Positions 9,801-17,500 of a stretch of 64,000 bases of DNA are shown here, in pieces (the first letter of the stretch is position 1; each line of letters begins with the position of its first letter). This DNA comes from Eubacteriales bacterium (lineage in GTDB: Bacteria; Bacillota; Clostridia; Lachnospirales; Lachnospiraceae): contig JAUNGB010000007.1 of NCBI GenBank assembly GCA_030524715.1, positions 1-64,000 of the forward strand, given 5' to 3'. The position numbers and the translations under genes are program-made. The notes beneath the pieces were generated by a model. It was not told where the DNA came from and did not search any database. It saw only the letters and a list, made by a program, of their open reading frames with translations.

Positions 9801-10114
9801 CGGCAACGCCGAAAATCACAGGGGTAAAGGTGAAAGGCAGTACGGTTTCCGTTACCTATACCCAATGTAAAGCGGCCGCAGGCTATGATGTGGTACTGGG
9901 GAAAGCGGCAAGGAAGGTATACGGAGAACTTCGTCCGGTAAACTACGGAACATTAGTAAAGAAGGTTAAAAACGGTAAAACAGTAACGGTAACCTTTAAA
10001 AATGTGAAAGCCGGAACCTACTATGCAGGTCTCCATGCATGGAACCGAACCAGTACTGACGGAAAGAAGGTCTTCAGCCCCTGGTCTAATGTGCGGAAGA
10101 TTGTCGTAAAATAA
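890..10114 (+). CDS. Giant secreted multidomain surface protein (3074 aa)
   Basis: The start is set by AAGGAGG a few bases before ATG 890. Residues 1-31 are a signal peptide (KKRK, hydrophobic core, cleavage near PVSA). Residues ~40-160 are Glu/Thr/Pro-rich and acidic. Two beta-helix-like segments (~160-440, ~605-865) surround InlB-like repeats. A Big_2-type Ig domain (~870-960), MBG/YDG-like domains (~960-1150), a small FCEGC Cys cluster (~1217) and GLUG motifs (~1380-1470) follow. Residues ~1613-2660 hold three ~350-aa tandem units, each with an InlB-type GWYxDSSY motif, a TKDYTxHxxIAED segment and a second InlB-like repeat ending in TAVFxE. A Pro-rich linker, PDGT-rich repeats (~2680-2870) and two Fn3-like domains (ending WSNVRKIVVK) close it. 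There is no LPXTG sorting signal. Role: probably adhesion or matrix; the ligand is unknown. Confidence 0.85.
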   Translation: MKITKKRKGSAALAVLLAVIMTIQTGIPVSAADDSVLLFTEGDSAESAVSLGAQEGSAGFSSEALTDVPEETPSESLAETPEKVPEEAPTETPAEDVDVFTEGNTAETPDNTPAESPDENSGEVPAEMSEISAGEELTDGTEETEIFSAEESAEETALLAAGSLTLDASEGNIGLDVDDNGNTTWYQTTGYTFPSPSYWHSYTGTVTITGTGNAQLSIHGGKHTVILDNVGLKPLGRQDTSGSARPAVAIYSGSTVNLEIRGDCTFKGSSSYYDPTGEYSSLEGLRIDDNSHLTISGSGTLQINGGDSLTKKSGVGSRGICITQKSSLNIGGDVEVNISGGNMTDEYKETTPGRGMYINNYSSFSFSGKKLSIEGRSGVNVLNNSSFTLSAGETKVTSRLTDEAAVDGSSGSALAVPQEGYSVRIKKGNATSWSTSSVSIATSEKERSLEVSFDQTKYSVTLQSDGNGASQGGSYLPGTEVSISAGTKEGYGFEHWESSGSGSFKNSRSADTVFIMPAENVTIQAVFAELRTLTVEGGTVNGQTSVKGIPGSQVTIELGKVAQGMAFLNWELTGGGSLSNAKTTSPVYTFGEVDGTVSAKTVEGEELRDFVVAGTDGSYNYNFNSSNGQGRLEITGSGTYFIYMRSGVNTTSDRIYVGDKASPTIVLNDINIDSTGKGNSPLSILSSGTVTLKLNGTNMLSYNGGSNGLGVTLQKNNSGTLIITSLEGDGKTSGELNVITTSYSAVAIGNHNNSCTNIKIRGGTINAKAPEKPAIGVGYVGGSDSLRDIEITGGKVTLTGGSTTNKAIGVWNASDKKDINLDNFISGITVADDALIKQGDGSASEPTDASAVVKGTKRYVEITFGDDIGSTVTGVSVTPNRLSIDAGETQQFSAEVSGGSNIVSRNVTWSVSGNTSKSTAIDGNGFLTVGADETATELTVTAASEVNSQKTGTASVTVIPLLITLEDYQMELSMESWIVDTDPKKPQAKVNGVDEKNLNITYSYLEKGGDQWTNEIPTKAGTYLVKARFKSDTYSGEKTAEFKIAEASLTLDSAVLVERTYDSELKSAEVKEVIFGGLANGETLQLGTDYSAEAVYEDADAGTNKPATVMVTLEDSEKTAKYLLGTGTTGILSATGTVNPKEVTNPTIQLNKESYECNGTPVEPTVVSVKDGDTVIPDTEYIVEYENNTEPGTGTVKIVNRNGGNYTVSGSVTFSITCEHSQYDENGFCEGCQSYYQPAAEKDGVYEISNAGQLYWFSALVRGDNTHAEFDNIIVPASGVYAVITNSITIPGSKSADWVPIGTKEKVFSGSFDGGQQKLEGLPGMLFGTVKNASLTNICIESGNFSENQQYAEHTGSIAGTIENSTLINSYSKAVFTGSAESSKDVGGLIGKACGTISNCYFAGTLNGTAGTTGGLVGSSWGDSQHLTMKNCYVYSDGISGTGPYIGAVIGWYHTNSSVSNCYYYVEGGESLKAAGAGDGGDPEQTERKDKTQFSGGETAWLLNSGKSDGTQAWYQKIDSDALPVLQKTSDNTVYKLSCTFYGPDSTSEEITVKTVYSNSNSEQETAFPENPETDYRWVWYTDAQYSGEAVEKAHVSVDGNKYYAKREPIAYKVTLHTNGGTISEGKNVTSYTYGQGVSLPTASDMSNDGYTFIGWYKDSSYKNGPVEEISSTDTGDKEYYAKWLSANSSVTEVSISGTAGVIDGTEITVVLPFGTDSLPTNGGSVLITPATGAKVTSGPDTNDNGATWTFTVTAQDGTTTKDYTLHVSIAEDPATENRADVEAAKAMIEEHDWTVSQTTASTEDTVKEWIKQQLAGMSLNGVDYIVEMNSLTAAEEGTAADRDGTNGTFAFTVNLSKGEDTGDIATSTYAEASVSVTTGVITATPYTKWTVTVNAGNGGTVSGGGTYEENSTVTLTVDPNNGYRFIEWREDGKTVSTEMKFSFKVTSDRTLTAVFKEETYQVTLYTNGGTISEGKDVSSYTYGQGVSLPTASDMSNPGYTFMGWYEDSSYKNGPVEEISNTDTGDKEYFAKWLSADASVTEVSVSGTAGVIGGAEITVVLPFGTDSLPTDSSAISVTPATGAKVTSGPNTDDEGATWTFTVTAQDGTTKDYTIHVSIAEDPAKKNRVDIEAAKALIEGRNWTVPQATANTEETVKEWIEQQLKEQLAGMNLNDVDYTVKMNSFMAASEGTAADRDGTNGAFTFTVKLSKGENTGNIATSTYAEASVSVTTGVITATPYTKWTVTVNAGYGGTASGGGTYEENSTVTLTVDPNNGYRFIEWREDGKTVSTETKFSFTVTSDRTLTAVFKEETYQVTLHTNGGTISEEKNVTSYTYGQGVSLPTENDLSNPGYTFIGWYEDSSYKNGPVEEISSIDTGDKEFFAKWLSADASVTEVSISGTAGTISGTEITVVLPFGTASLPTDSNTVSVTPADGANVTSGPDTNDGGKTWTFTVTAQDETTAKDYTIHAFIAEDPAMENRADVETAKTLIVGRDWTVPQTTANTEDTVKEWIKQQLAGMSLNGVDYIVEMNSLTAASEGTATDRDGTNGTFAFTVNLSKGEDTKDIATSTYAEANASVTTGVITATSYTKWTVTVNAGYGGTVSGGGTYEENSTVTLTAVPNSGYRFIGWKEGGKTVSTEAEISFTVTKDRTLTAVFEEIYYPPVITPSPTPLPPSGWLHRPDGGIQTPNGTVIQPGGTIILPDGTELKPDEDGNKPEISKDGTVTDINGTAIKPDGTIILPGEDKESDKDNTIVEQGEGTKAPIYDPETGNVTVQDGNQVTLPDGTKVTPPAGSTVQPDGSIRTPDGTTTKPDGTVIDPDGTTSKPDGTVIDPDGTTTKPDGTVIDPDGTIHNTDGSVQSADGTYLRPATPWLESAEVFATGNQVRAVLSGPAAGAEGYDYVISKNINCIRDKDYLAVSKNILLTKTDFRYIPKGTYYVYCHAWIRGADGKKVFGNWSNYKTVTVTATTPATPKITGVKVKGSTVSVTYTQCKAAAGYDVVLGKAARKVYGELRPVNYGTLVKKVKNGKTVTVTFKNVKAGTYYAGLHAWNRTSTDGKKVFSPWSNVRKIVVK
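5727..8868 (+). repeat. Three ~1.05-kb tandem repeats inside giant gene 1
   Basis: Units begin near 5727, 6777 and 7833 and encode ~350 aa each. Each contains an InlB-like repeat (GYTFxGWYxDSSYKNGP), a T-A-rich Ig-like segment with TWTFTVTAQD, an alpha/beta segment with DWTV-type sequence, and a second InlB-like repeat with GYRFIxW. DNA identity between units is high over long runs, so copy number may change by recombination. Confidence 0.8.
9308..9433 (+). repeat. 42-bp minisatellite (3 units) in giant gene 1
   Basis: Three consecutive 42-bp units encode the 14-aa motif DGTTxKPDGTVIDP. They are part of a longer Pro/Asp/Gly/Thr-rich stalk-like region. The same three units lie at 17008-17133 in giant gene 2. 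Confidence 0.85.
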
Positions 10115-10205
10115 AAATAGTGAAAATGCTGCAACAGCAAGCCTTACTGCTTAAAATGACTTCTTAATCACAAATGAGATTGAACGCTCTATCAGATGAA
10201 AAAAT

Positions 10206-10245
10206 GCGGAGCCGGAAACCTGTAAATATAGGTTTCCGGCTCCGC
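10206..10245 (+). terminator. Terminator-like hairpin after giant gene 1
   Basis: A 16-bp perfect stem starting GCGGAGCC at 10206 with an 8-base AT-rich loop ends at 10245. It lies 91 bases after the stop codon. There is no strong T run after it, so termination efficiency is uncertain; the hairpin could also protect mRNA ends. A copy is at 17906-17945. Confidence 0.6.
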
Positions 10246-10379
10246 GATGTTTCAGTATTGGAAAAATCCACACTGCTTCTGACGGCAAAATTTATCAGGT
10301 TGACTTTTAATTTGCGAGTTTTACATCTCTAAATGACTTCCCGATCACGAATGAGAATGAACGCTTTATTCTTCCATAG
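10246..10379. other. Non-coding stretch with a degenerate copy of the 3'-flank repeat
   Basis: The bases at 10331-10367 are a diverged copy (about 31 of 37 bases) of the 3' flank found at 10154-10190 and 17854-17890. It lies just past the stop of the convergent acetyltransferase gene. Nothing else is recognised here. Confidence 0.5.
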
Positions 10380-11006
10380 TCATTCCATTTCATTATTGTT
10401 TTGCTCTGGAATCGGCTCATATTCGTTCAGATCATCCTCTGTAATTTCCCGGATCACTTTACAAGGAACGCCTGCTGCGAAGCACATAGGTGGAATGTCT
10501 TTGGTGACAACGCTTCCTGCGCCAATTACTGAACCCTTTCCAACCGTTATACCAGCGCTGATCACAACATTGCTTCCAATCCATACATAGTCCTCAATTA
10601 CAACTTTTTTGCAATACATTTCTCCATGTGTACGTGCTTTATAGTGCAGCGGATGATTTGTTGTACTAATTGTGACATTCGGTGCAATCAGTACGCCTTT
10701 GCCAATCGTTATTTCATAATCGTCAACTAATGTAAGGTTAGAATTAATATATGTTCCATCCCCAATTGAAACTGTATTCCCCATTGCAAGTGTCAGCGGC
10801 GGTTCAATCCATACATTATCCCCACAAAATGCAAATAAATTTTTCAAAATCTCGTTTCTTTTTTTCGTATCAGTCGCTCTTGTTTGATTGAAGTCCTGGC
10901 ATAGCCCTCTGGCGTATATCTGTTGGTTCATATTTTCACCTGTATCAATCCACAGCAGGCCGGCGGCTCTCCGTTCAGCCATTGTTAATTTGTCAGTATC
11001 GTTCAT
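10380..11006 (-). CDS. Sugar O-acetyltransferase, LacA/Maa family
   Basis: This 208-aa protein belongs to the hexapeptide-repeat acetyltransferases that move acetyl from acetyl-CoA to a sugar hydroxyl (galactoside or maltose type). It has the N-terminal helical Maa domain (MAERRAAGLLW, residues ~9-60), then left-handed beta-helix repeats such as IGDGTYINSN and VIGAGSVVTKDIP. The catalytic His lies in TTNHPL (~residue 115). The length is normal for the family. A GGAGGAA ribosome site precedes the ATG. It lies alone between the two giant genes on the opposite strand; whether it modifies their glycans is unknown, and free-sugar detoxification is the usual role. Confidence 0.85.
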   Translation of the reverse strand: MNDTDKLTMAERRAAGLLWIDTGENMNQQIYARGLCQDFNQTRATDTKKRNEILKNLFAFCGDNVWIEPPLTLAMGNTVSIGDGTYINSNLTLVDDYEITIGKGVLIAPNVTISTTNHPLHYKARTHGEMYCKKVVIEDYVWIGSNVVISAGITVGKGSVIGAGSVVTKDIPPMCFAAGVPCKVIREITEDDLNEYEPIPEQNNNEME

Positions 11007-11097
11007 AAATTATTCCTCCGTTGTTCCTTTTTTGTTCATTATACCATGCTTTGTTTCTAAGTAAAGCGGACATAAGATGAAAAAACGGATAAGATTT

Positions 11098-11160
11098 ACA
11101 TCTTGTGTTGATTTCTTGCATTTCATGCAAGCAGAATTGACTTTCCCTTCAAACTACAAT
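11098..11160 (+). promoter_or_regulatory. Direct-repeat operator and promoter of giant gene 2
   Basis: ACATCTTGTGTT at 11098-11109 and GCATTTCATGCA at 11118-11129 repeat the boxes seen at 254-285, again with starts 20 bp apart but less well conserved. TACAAT at 11155-11160 is a good -10 and lies 37 bp after the start of the second box, the same as for giant gene 1. A TTGACT at 11137 is too close to serve as its -35. A shared LytTR-like activator is the simplest reading. Confidence 0.45.
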
Positions 11161-11190
11161 AAATTTATTTTAAAGAATAGAAGAAATCCG

Positions 11191-11216
11191 CGTAGTTTTA
11201 GACCGTAGTTTTAGAT
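11191..11216 (+). repeat. 13-bp tandem repeat in leader 2
   Basis: CGTAGTTTTAGAC at 11191-11203 and CGTAGTTTTAGAT at 11204-11216 are adjacent copies. They lie between CCGCG (11188-11192) and CGCGG (11218-11222), which could pair and present the repeats in a loop. This is just downstream of the predicted promoter. Confidence 0.5.
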
Positions 11217-11276
11217 GCGCGGTCCGGGAAACGAAACAAAACCCAATTAATTCTAAATTTATTACAGAGAGAGGAT

Positions 11277-11432
11277 ATGGGAAGCATGGGAGCAAAATTT
11301 AGATATGGGAAATGGAAATTTAAAGCGATAATTACAGGGGGGGGGTATTCAGAGTACCTTCCTTCCATAAATAAAGGAGATAATTCTGTCTTTTTTGCTT
11401 TATTTTATTATAGAACGCTGAATACAGGGTAG
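11277..11432 (+). CDS. Candidate 51-aa leader ORF gated by the G9 tract
   Basis: From ATG 11277 (AGAGAGG just upstream, rather close; ATG 11286 is an alternative) the frame reads GGG GGG GGG through the tract at 11337-11345 and stops at TAG 11430-11432, inside the 5' stem of the terminator. With one G fewer or one more, the frame would stop at TAA codons near 11370-11377, well before the hairpin. So only the present register would bring a ribosome onto the terminator. The peptide is not recognised; a role in attenuation is an inference. Confidence 0.3.
   Translation: MGSMGAKFRYGKWKFKAIITGGGYSEYLPSINKGDNSVFFALFYYRTLNTG
11337..11345 (+). repeat. Homopolymeric G9 tract in leader 2
   Basis: Nine G residues, the same length as the run at 660-668, lie 68 bases upstream of a leader terminator and 181 bases upstream of giant gene 2. 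GGTA just after it can pair with TACC at 11354-11357, and CCTTCC follows, so the G run may also take part in alternative folds. Confidence 0.8.
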
Positions 11433-11457
11433 CGATACCCTGTGTTTGGCGTTTTTT
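11414..11457 (+). terminator. Leader intrinsic terminator before giant gene 2
   Basis: ACAGGGTA (11424-11431) and TACCCTGT (11436-11443) pair around a GCGA tetraloop, and AACGC (11414-11418) pairs with GCGTT (11449-11453). Six T residues follow at 11452-11457. It lies 70 bases before the gene on the same strand, so it is a candidate attenuator, matching the one at 698-725. Confidence 0.75.
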
Positions 11458-11526
11458 CTTTCATTAGGAAAGTTTTGCCTGTGACAACATGCATTTATAC
11501 AAAAATCAATAAGGAGGAAAAGCAAA

Positions 11527-14500
11527 ATGAATAAAAATCAGCAAAAATTCAGAAGGTATTTGTGTATTCTGCTGGCAATCCTTCTGGTATTTACAATGAT
11601 TCCTGTAAATGGAAACGGTACGGTTTCTGCTGCAGAATTATTCAGCGACAGTGAAGCCACTGCGGAGATACCGGAAATTTCAGCCCCGGAGAATGAGATA
11701 GGGGAAAGCGAGGAAATGCTCTCTCCGGATGCGCTATTTTCATCCGGGCAGGAGGAAACGACAGAATTTAAAGAGGAAGAAGGCTCTTTTGGAGCGGGAA
11801 CCTGCAGCCCGGAGGAAGTGCAGGAAATGATAAGCGCTCTGCCTTCCGTTGAGGAAATTTCTGTTATGGAAGAAGAAAACCGACTGGCAGCTTATGAACA
11901 GGTACAGGCAGCCTATGATGCCTGGCTGTCTCTGACGGAGGAAGAACAGGCAGAAATAGAAGAGGCGGAAGCCGTCTTTGAAGAGTTGTTTGCATATTTC
12001 AACAGTCAGGTTATACTGCTGGACGCCGGAGACGGTACTTGCTGGACAGATGGACTGAGTGCGCAGCCGGATGGATATACGGTAAGTGAGGACGGTAATA
12101 CGATTACAATTACCACTGCTGAGGGACTGGCATGGCTGGCAGTTCTGGTAAACGACGCAAATGGACAAACTCGTGATAACTTCAAAGACAAAACGGTGAA
12201 ATTAGATGCGGATATTGATTTATCCGGTAAAATGTGGACACCGATTGGTGTTTATAATACGAGTATGTCAAACAGTTTCCCCTTTTCCGGTACATTCGAC
12301 GGAAATGGACATACAATTTCTAATATGACAGTTGAATCTGATTCATTGAAGGCAGTTGGATTGTTCGGATATACATCCCAGAGTGAGATTAAAAACCTGA
12401 CGCTCATGACACCTTCGGTAAATCAAAAGGTATCCGGCAATGTATATGCGGGAGGCGTTGTGGGTTATGCTGTCAGTTCAAAGGGAATTTCAGCATGTGC
12501 GGTGGTGAACGGAGAAATTTCAGCAGAAGGAACAAAAGAAACAAATGTCGGGGGCATTGTGGGATATGCAAACAGTGTAACGGCTGTATCCGTCTGCTAT
12601 AATCAAAATACCAAAGTAACAACTACAGCTTCCGGAACCGTTTACCGGGGAGGGGTAGTTGGATATGAGCGGAGTAAAAGTCCGCTGTCTTCTTATTCCT
12701 ATGTACCAGAGGACCGCAGCCTTAAAGTATGCGGTGGCAGATTTTCGGGTCAGTATTGTGCTTATTTAGGAGAGACAGAAACAGACAGAACTGCTGGGGC
12801 ATCTGGTGGTGAGCGCAGCTTTTCTGAAGAGCAGTTTTCTGACGGTACAGTGGCGTATTTCCTGCGGACAGGTTTTTATTCAAATGTATCGTATGAAATA
12901 TGGGGACAGAAAGTGGGAACAGATTCACTTCCCGGCTGGAACAGCGAAGAAAATGTGGATTGTTTGGATTATATCTGTAAGGTTGATGGAACATATAAAA
13001 GGGTATTTATTTATTTTAACGCATTATCCCAAAACGAAGCAGGCGCGTATCTTATAAAGGATGCTGTGGACTGGGCGGCTTTTGTAAAATTAGTAAAAAA
13101 AGATGGAAAGACAGATGCGGATGCGGAAGTTCAGGAAAATGCCGTTATAGACTTTTCCCAGTTCGGTACACTTATGAATTTCAGTACCTACAGTTATATG
13201 ATGATTGCCGATCCGTATACTTCTGCTTCTTATACTGGTACATTTAACGGCAACGGGTGTACCATTCGCGGAGTGCGCTTTGATGGGACATCTCAGTTTG
13301 CTTTGTTCGGAAATATTGGTGAGGGAGGTACAGTCAGAGGAATTAATCTGGAATCTCCGGAGATTGCTTCTACAGGAGCTAATGTTGCCGGAATTGCCTG
13401 TTATAGTTATGGTACCATTGAAGACTGTCATGTGAAAGGCGGCTCTATTACCAGCAGCAGCGGCCCGGTAGCCGGAATTGCTGCAAATGGCTATGGTGTA
13501 ATAAGAGGATGTACCAACAGTGCAGATATTACAGCCTTGTCTAATGTAGGCGGAATTGTAGGAAGTTCTACCAGTGGTACGGGCGCTACGTCTGCTGATA
13601 ACCCTCTAATTATCGAGAGATGCAGCAACAGCGGCAATATCACTGCAACCCAGATTGTTTATAATAATTACTGGTCTTATGCAGGCGGAATATTTGGCGG
13701 AAGAGGAATGTTTAACAGGTCTCAGCCGTATTTTAAAATTAATTGCTGCTATAATACCGGAAACATTACGGGAGTCGGATATATTGGCGGAACTGCGGGA
13801 TATTCTTACGGAGATAAATATGCTGAAATAACGAATTGCTATAATACGGGAACAATAGGAGCATTGGATACTACGATAACACATGCGGCGGGAATTTCAG
13901 GTTGTTCTGGAACTGTGAAAAATTGTTATAATACAGGTCTGGTATATGGCTCAACCTATGCCCAGCCTATTAAAGCAACTGGCGAACAGACATTCTCTTC
14001 CAATATCAACAGCTATGCTTTGGAAAATTGTGTGATAACAAACTATACCGGAACGCTGTATTACGGAAGCGAAGACGGAAATCAAGCAAATAATACAAAA
14101 GGCAAACGGACAGCGGAACAGTTTGTTTCCGGAGAAGTCGCTTACCAGCTTCAAAATGGGCAGGACGATCCGACTACCCAGGTTTGGAGTCAGGAAATCG
14201 GTCAGGATGCAAGTCCTGTTTTGGAAAGTACGTATCCGGTTGTACAGATTACCGTTTACCTGATTGATGAAAATGGAGGCGATTCAAGGGTTCTTGCATA
14301 CTGCTATGCAAATGCCGGCAGTACGCTTAAGGAGTATCCTTCCGATGATACAGTACTTTATACATTTTATTCCGATCAGGAATGTACAACTGAAATCAAT
14401 ACGGCAACTCAGACTTACAGTGCGGACACCGATATTTACGCAAAACAGACAGAGAAAACAGAATTGACGATTACCGGAGTGACCGTAACAGGCGCAGAGA

Positions 14501-17500
14501 AGGAATATGATGGAAATCCTGTTTCTTATTCCGGTACCCCTCAGGCGACTGATAAGAATGATACAGAGGTACCCGGTCTGGAATACACTTATACATGGTA
14601 CCGTGTAGAAGACAGTGGAACTACTGTACTGTTGTCAAAAGTGCCTTCTGACGCAGGTTCTTATAAACTGGTAGTGACGCCTGACAACGGACAGTATATT
14701 GGTAAACAGGAAATCCTTTTTACCATTAAGCCCAGGAAAATTGAGAATGCTCAGGTATCAGCCTCGGGAGAATACACCTATAACGGTCAAGCGCAGAAAC
14801 CAACGATAACAGTTGTTTTGCCCGGTGATCCGGAACTTACAGATGAGGATTATGACCTTACTTATTCTAACTCAAATGGAGGGGAAGGCAATCTGATAAA
14901 TGCGGGTACCGTGACTGCAACCGTTACTTTTAAAGGAAATTACAGCGGTACCGTAACCGGAACATTTGAAATCAAAAAATCGGTACTTACGATCCAGAGC
15001 GCGGAAATTACTAAAAAAATATATGACGGCAAAACGGCTGCAAAGGTGAGCGGACTTACATGGAATGGGCTCATGAATCAAGATACACTGACAGAAGGAA
15101 CCGATTATATGGTATCGGCGCTTTACGATTCTGCCGGTGCAGGTGACAACCATACTGTAACCGTGACTGTTACATTGCAGGATACGGCAAAGGCAGGCAA
15201 TTATCAAATCGCTCCTTCTTATTCTTATGAATGTACAGGGCAGACTATTGAAAAAGCGCAGTTGACAATTAAAGCAAATGATAACGCGATTATCTATGGA
15301 GACGAACCAGCCGGAGCAGGAGTTGCTTACACAGGCTTTGTAAATGGGGAAACGGAGTCCGTATTAACAGGACAGTTATCGTATTCTTATAACTATCAAC
15401 AGTTTGGAAACACAGGCAATTATACAATTACTCCGGAGGGAATCACTTCAGAGAATTATGCCATTGCATTTGAAGATGGTACTCTGACGGTGGAACCCCG
15501 TGAAGTGAGTCTTACATGGAATAATACAGAAGACCGTACCTATAACGATGGAAAAGGCGACATTACTGCAACAGCCGGAAATCTTGTAAACGATGACGAA
15601 ATTGGCGTAACGGTTTCTGGTGGAGAGACTGACAACAAAAATGCTTCAGATACTCCGTATACGGCAAAAGCCACCGGGCTTACAGGGGATAAGGTATCCA
15701 ACTATAAGCTGCCGGAAAATTGCGAGATCAACTACACCATCGGAAAAGCACCTTCCAGACTGAATGCATCGGAAAGCGCGTACAATTTAAAAATTGGTGA
15801 GAGTGCGGAAGTATCCATAACCAACAACTCAGAAGCGGCATTGTCCTATAGCTCCGACAATGAAGAAGTGGCAACTGTTTCCAAAGAGGGAGATAAGATA
15901 ACCATAAAAGCAGTTGGAAAAGGAACTGCTGTAATTACAATCACTTCGTCGGAGACAGATAATTATCAATCCGGTATCCTTACCATAACGGTGAATGTCG
16001 GGCTTCTGACCGGAACGGCGAGCGTGACAATGGCAGACTGGACCTATAACGAAACGCCCAGCGACCCGGTACCGTCATCTGAAACCAACGGAACCGACCA
16101 TGTGACCTATCTCTACAAGGAAAAGAATTCAGATGACAACAGCTATTCGAAAGAGAAGCCCGTCAATGCAGGGGAATATACCGTGCAGGCCACCTTTGAG
16201 GAATCTGGCGATTACGGAACGGTCATTGTAACCTGCGATTTCAAGATCCTGAAAGCGGAGCTTACCTTAAGCGTTTCCGATGAGAGCTTTTCTTCTGGTT
16301 CTACGGGAAAGGTAACGCCGACCCTGAAAGACAGTAAAGGAAATGCGGTAACGGTGGGCCAGGTAACCTATACGATAACCTGGTACAGGGATAAAGAATG
16401 CAAAACGCTTTACGGTGACGGAACGGCTGCGCCGTCCTCCGGCGGTACTTATTATGCCAAGGTAACGATCAGCGGATTCGAAGATATGAATTATACGATT
16501 GATACGAAAACTGCAGAAGCGGTATCCAAGGTAACCATTTCCTATCCATATTATCCTCCGGTGACCACCCCAAGTCCAACCCCGTCGCCGACGCCTGTTC
16601 CGGATGAGTATCCGGATGGCTCCACCGTCCAGCCGGACGGAAGTATTCAGACGCCGGACGGAACGGTGATCAGGCCGGACGGAACCATTGTCCTGCCGGA
16701 TGGAATGGAATTGAAGCCGGATGAGGACGGAAACAAACCTGAGATTAGTAAAGACGGAACAGTTACGGATATCAACGGAACCGCGATTAAGCCGGATGGA
16801 ACCATTATTCTTCCCGGCGAAGATAAAGAATCTGACAAGGATAACACCATTGTAGAACAGGGAGAGGGAACGAAAGCGCCAATCTATGATCCGGAGACCG
16901 GAAACGTCACCGTACAGGACGGAAACCAGGTAACTTTGCCCGATGGAACAAAGGTGACGCCACCTGCCGGTTCCACCGTCCAGCCGGACGGAAGCATCCG
17001 TACTCCGGATGGAACGACCACGAAACCTGACGGCACTGTTATCGATCCTGATGGAACGACCAGCAAACCCGATGGCACCGTCATCGATCCTGATGGGACG
17101 ACCACGAAACCTGACGGCACCGTCATCGACCCCGACGGAACTATCCACAACACGGACGGAAGCGTACAGTCCGCAGACGGAACGTATCTCCGCCCGGCAA
17201 CCCCGTGGCTGGAAAGCGCGGAGGTATTTGCCACAGGCAATCAGGTACGGGCAGTCCTTTCCGGCCCGGCTGCAGGAGCTGAGGGATATGATTATGTTAT
17301 CAGCAAAAATATCAACTGCATCAGAGATAAAGACTACCTTGCTGTCAGCAAGAATATCCTTCTGACAAAAACGGATTTCCGGTATATTCCGAAAGGAACT
17401 TATTATGTATACTGTCATGCGTGGATACGGGGCGCTGACGGAAAGAAGGTATTTGGAAACTGGTCTAATTATAAAACCGTAACAGTGACTGCGACTACTC

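Larger units (their letters stand above)
9017..10245 (+). repeat. Long direct repeat, copy A (3' end of giant gene 1)
   Basis: From 9017 to 10245 this copy matches 16717-17945 at a constant offset of 7700 bp. The first upstream mismatch is at 9016; one difference was seen near the 3' end (A at 10225, G at 17925). The match covers about 365 codons, the stop codon and 131 bases of 3' flank including the terminal hairpin. Identity at silent and non-coding sites points to recent duplication or gene conversion. Confidence 0.9.

Noticed and set aside
4226-9865. Long minus-strand open frames inside giant gene 1 (for example 4226-5251, 5954-7234, 8498-9865)
   Set aside because: They mirror repeat-rich coding sequence on the plus strand, have no ribosome sites and no recognisable domains; the same shadow recurs at 16267-17565 because the DNA is duplicated.
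10206-10245. Integron-type attC or mobile-element end
   Set aside because: It is a simple perfect hairpin without attC core sites, and no integrase or transposase is nearby.
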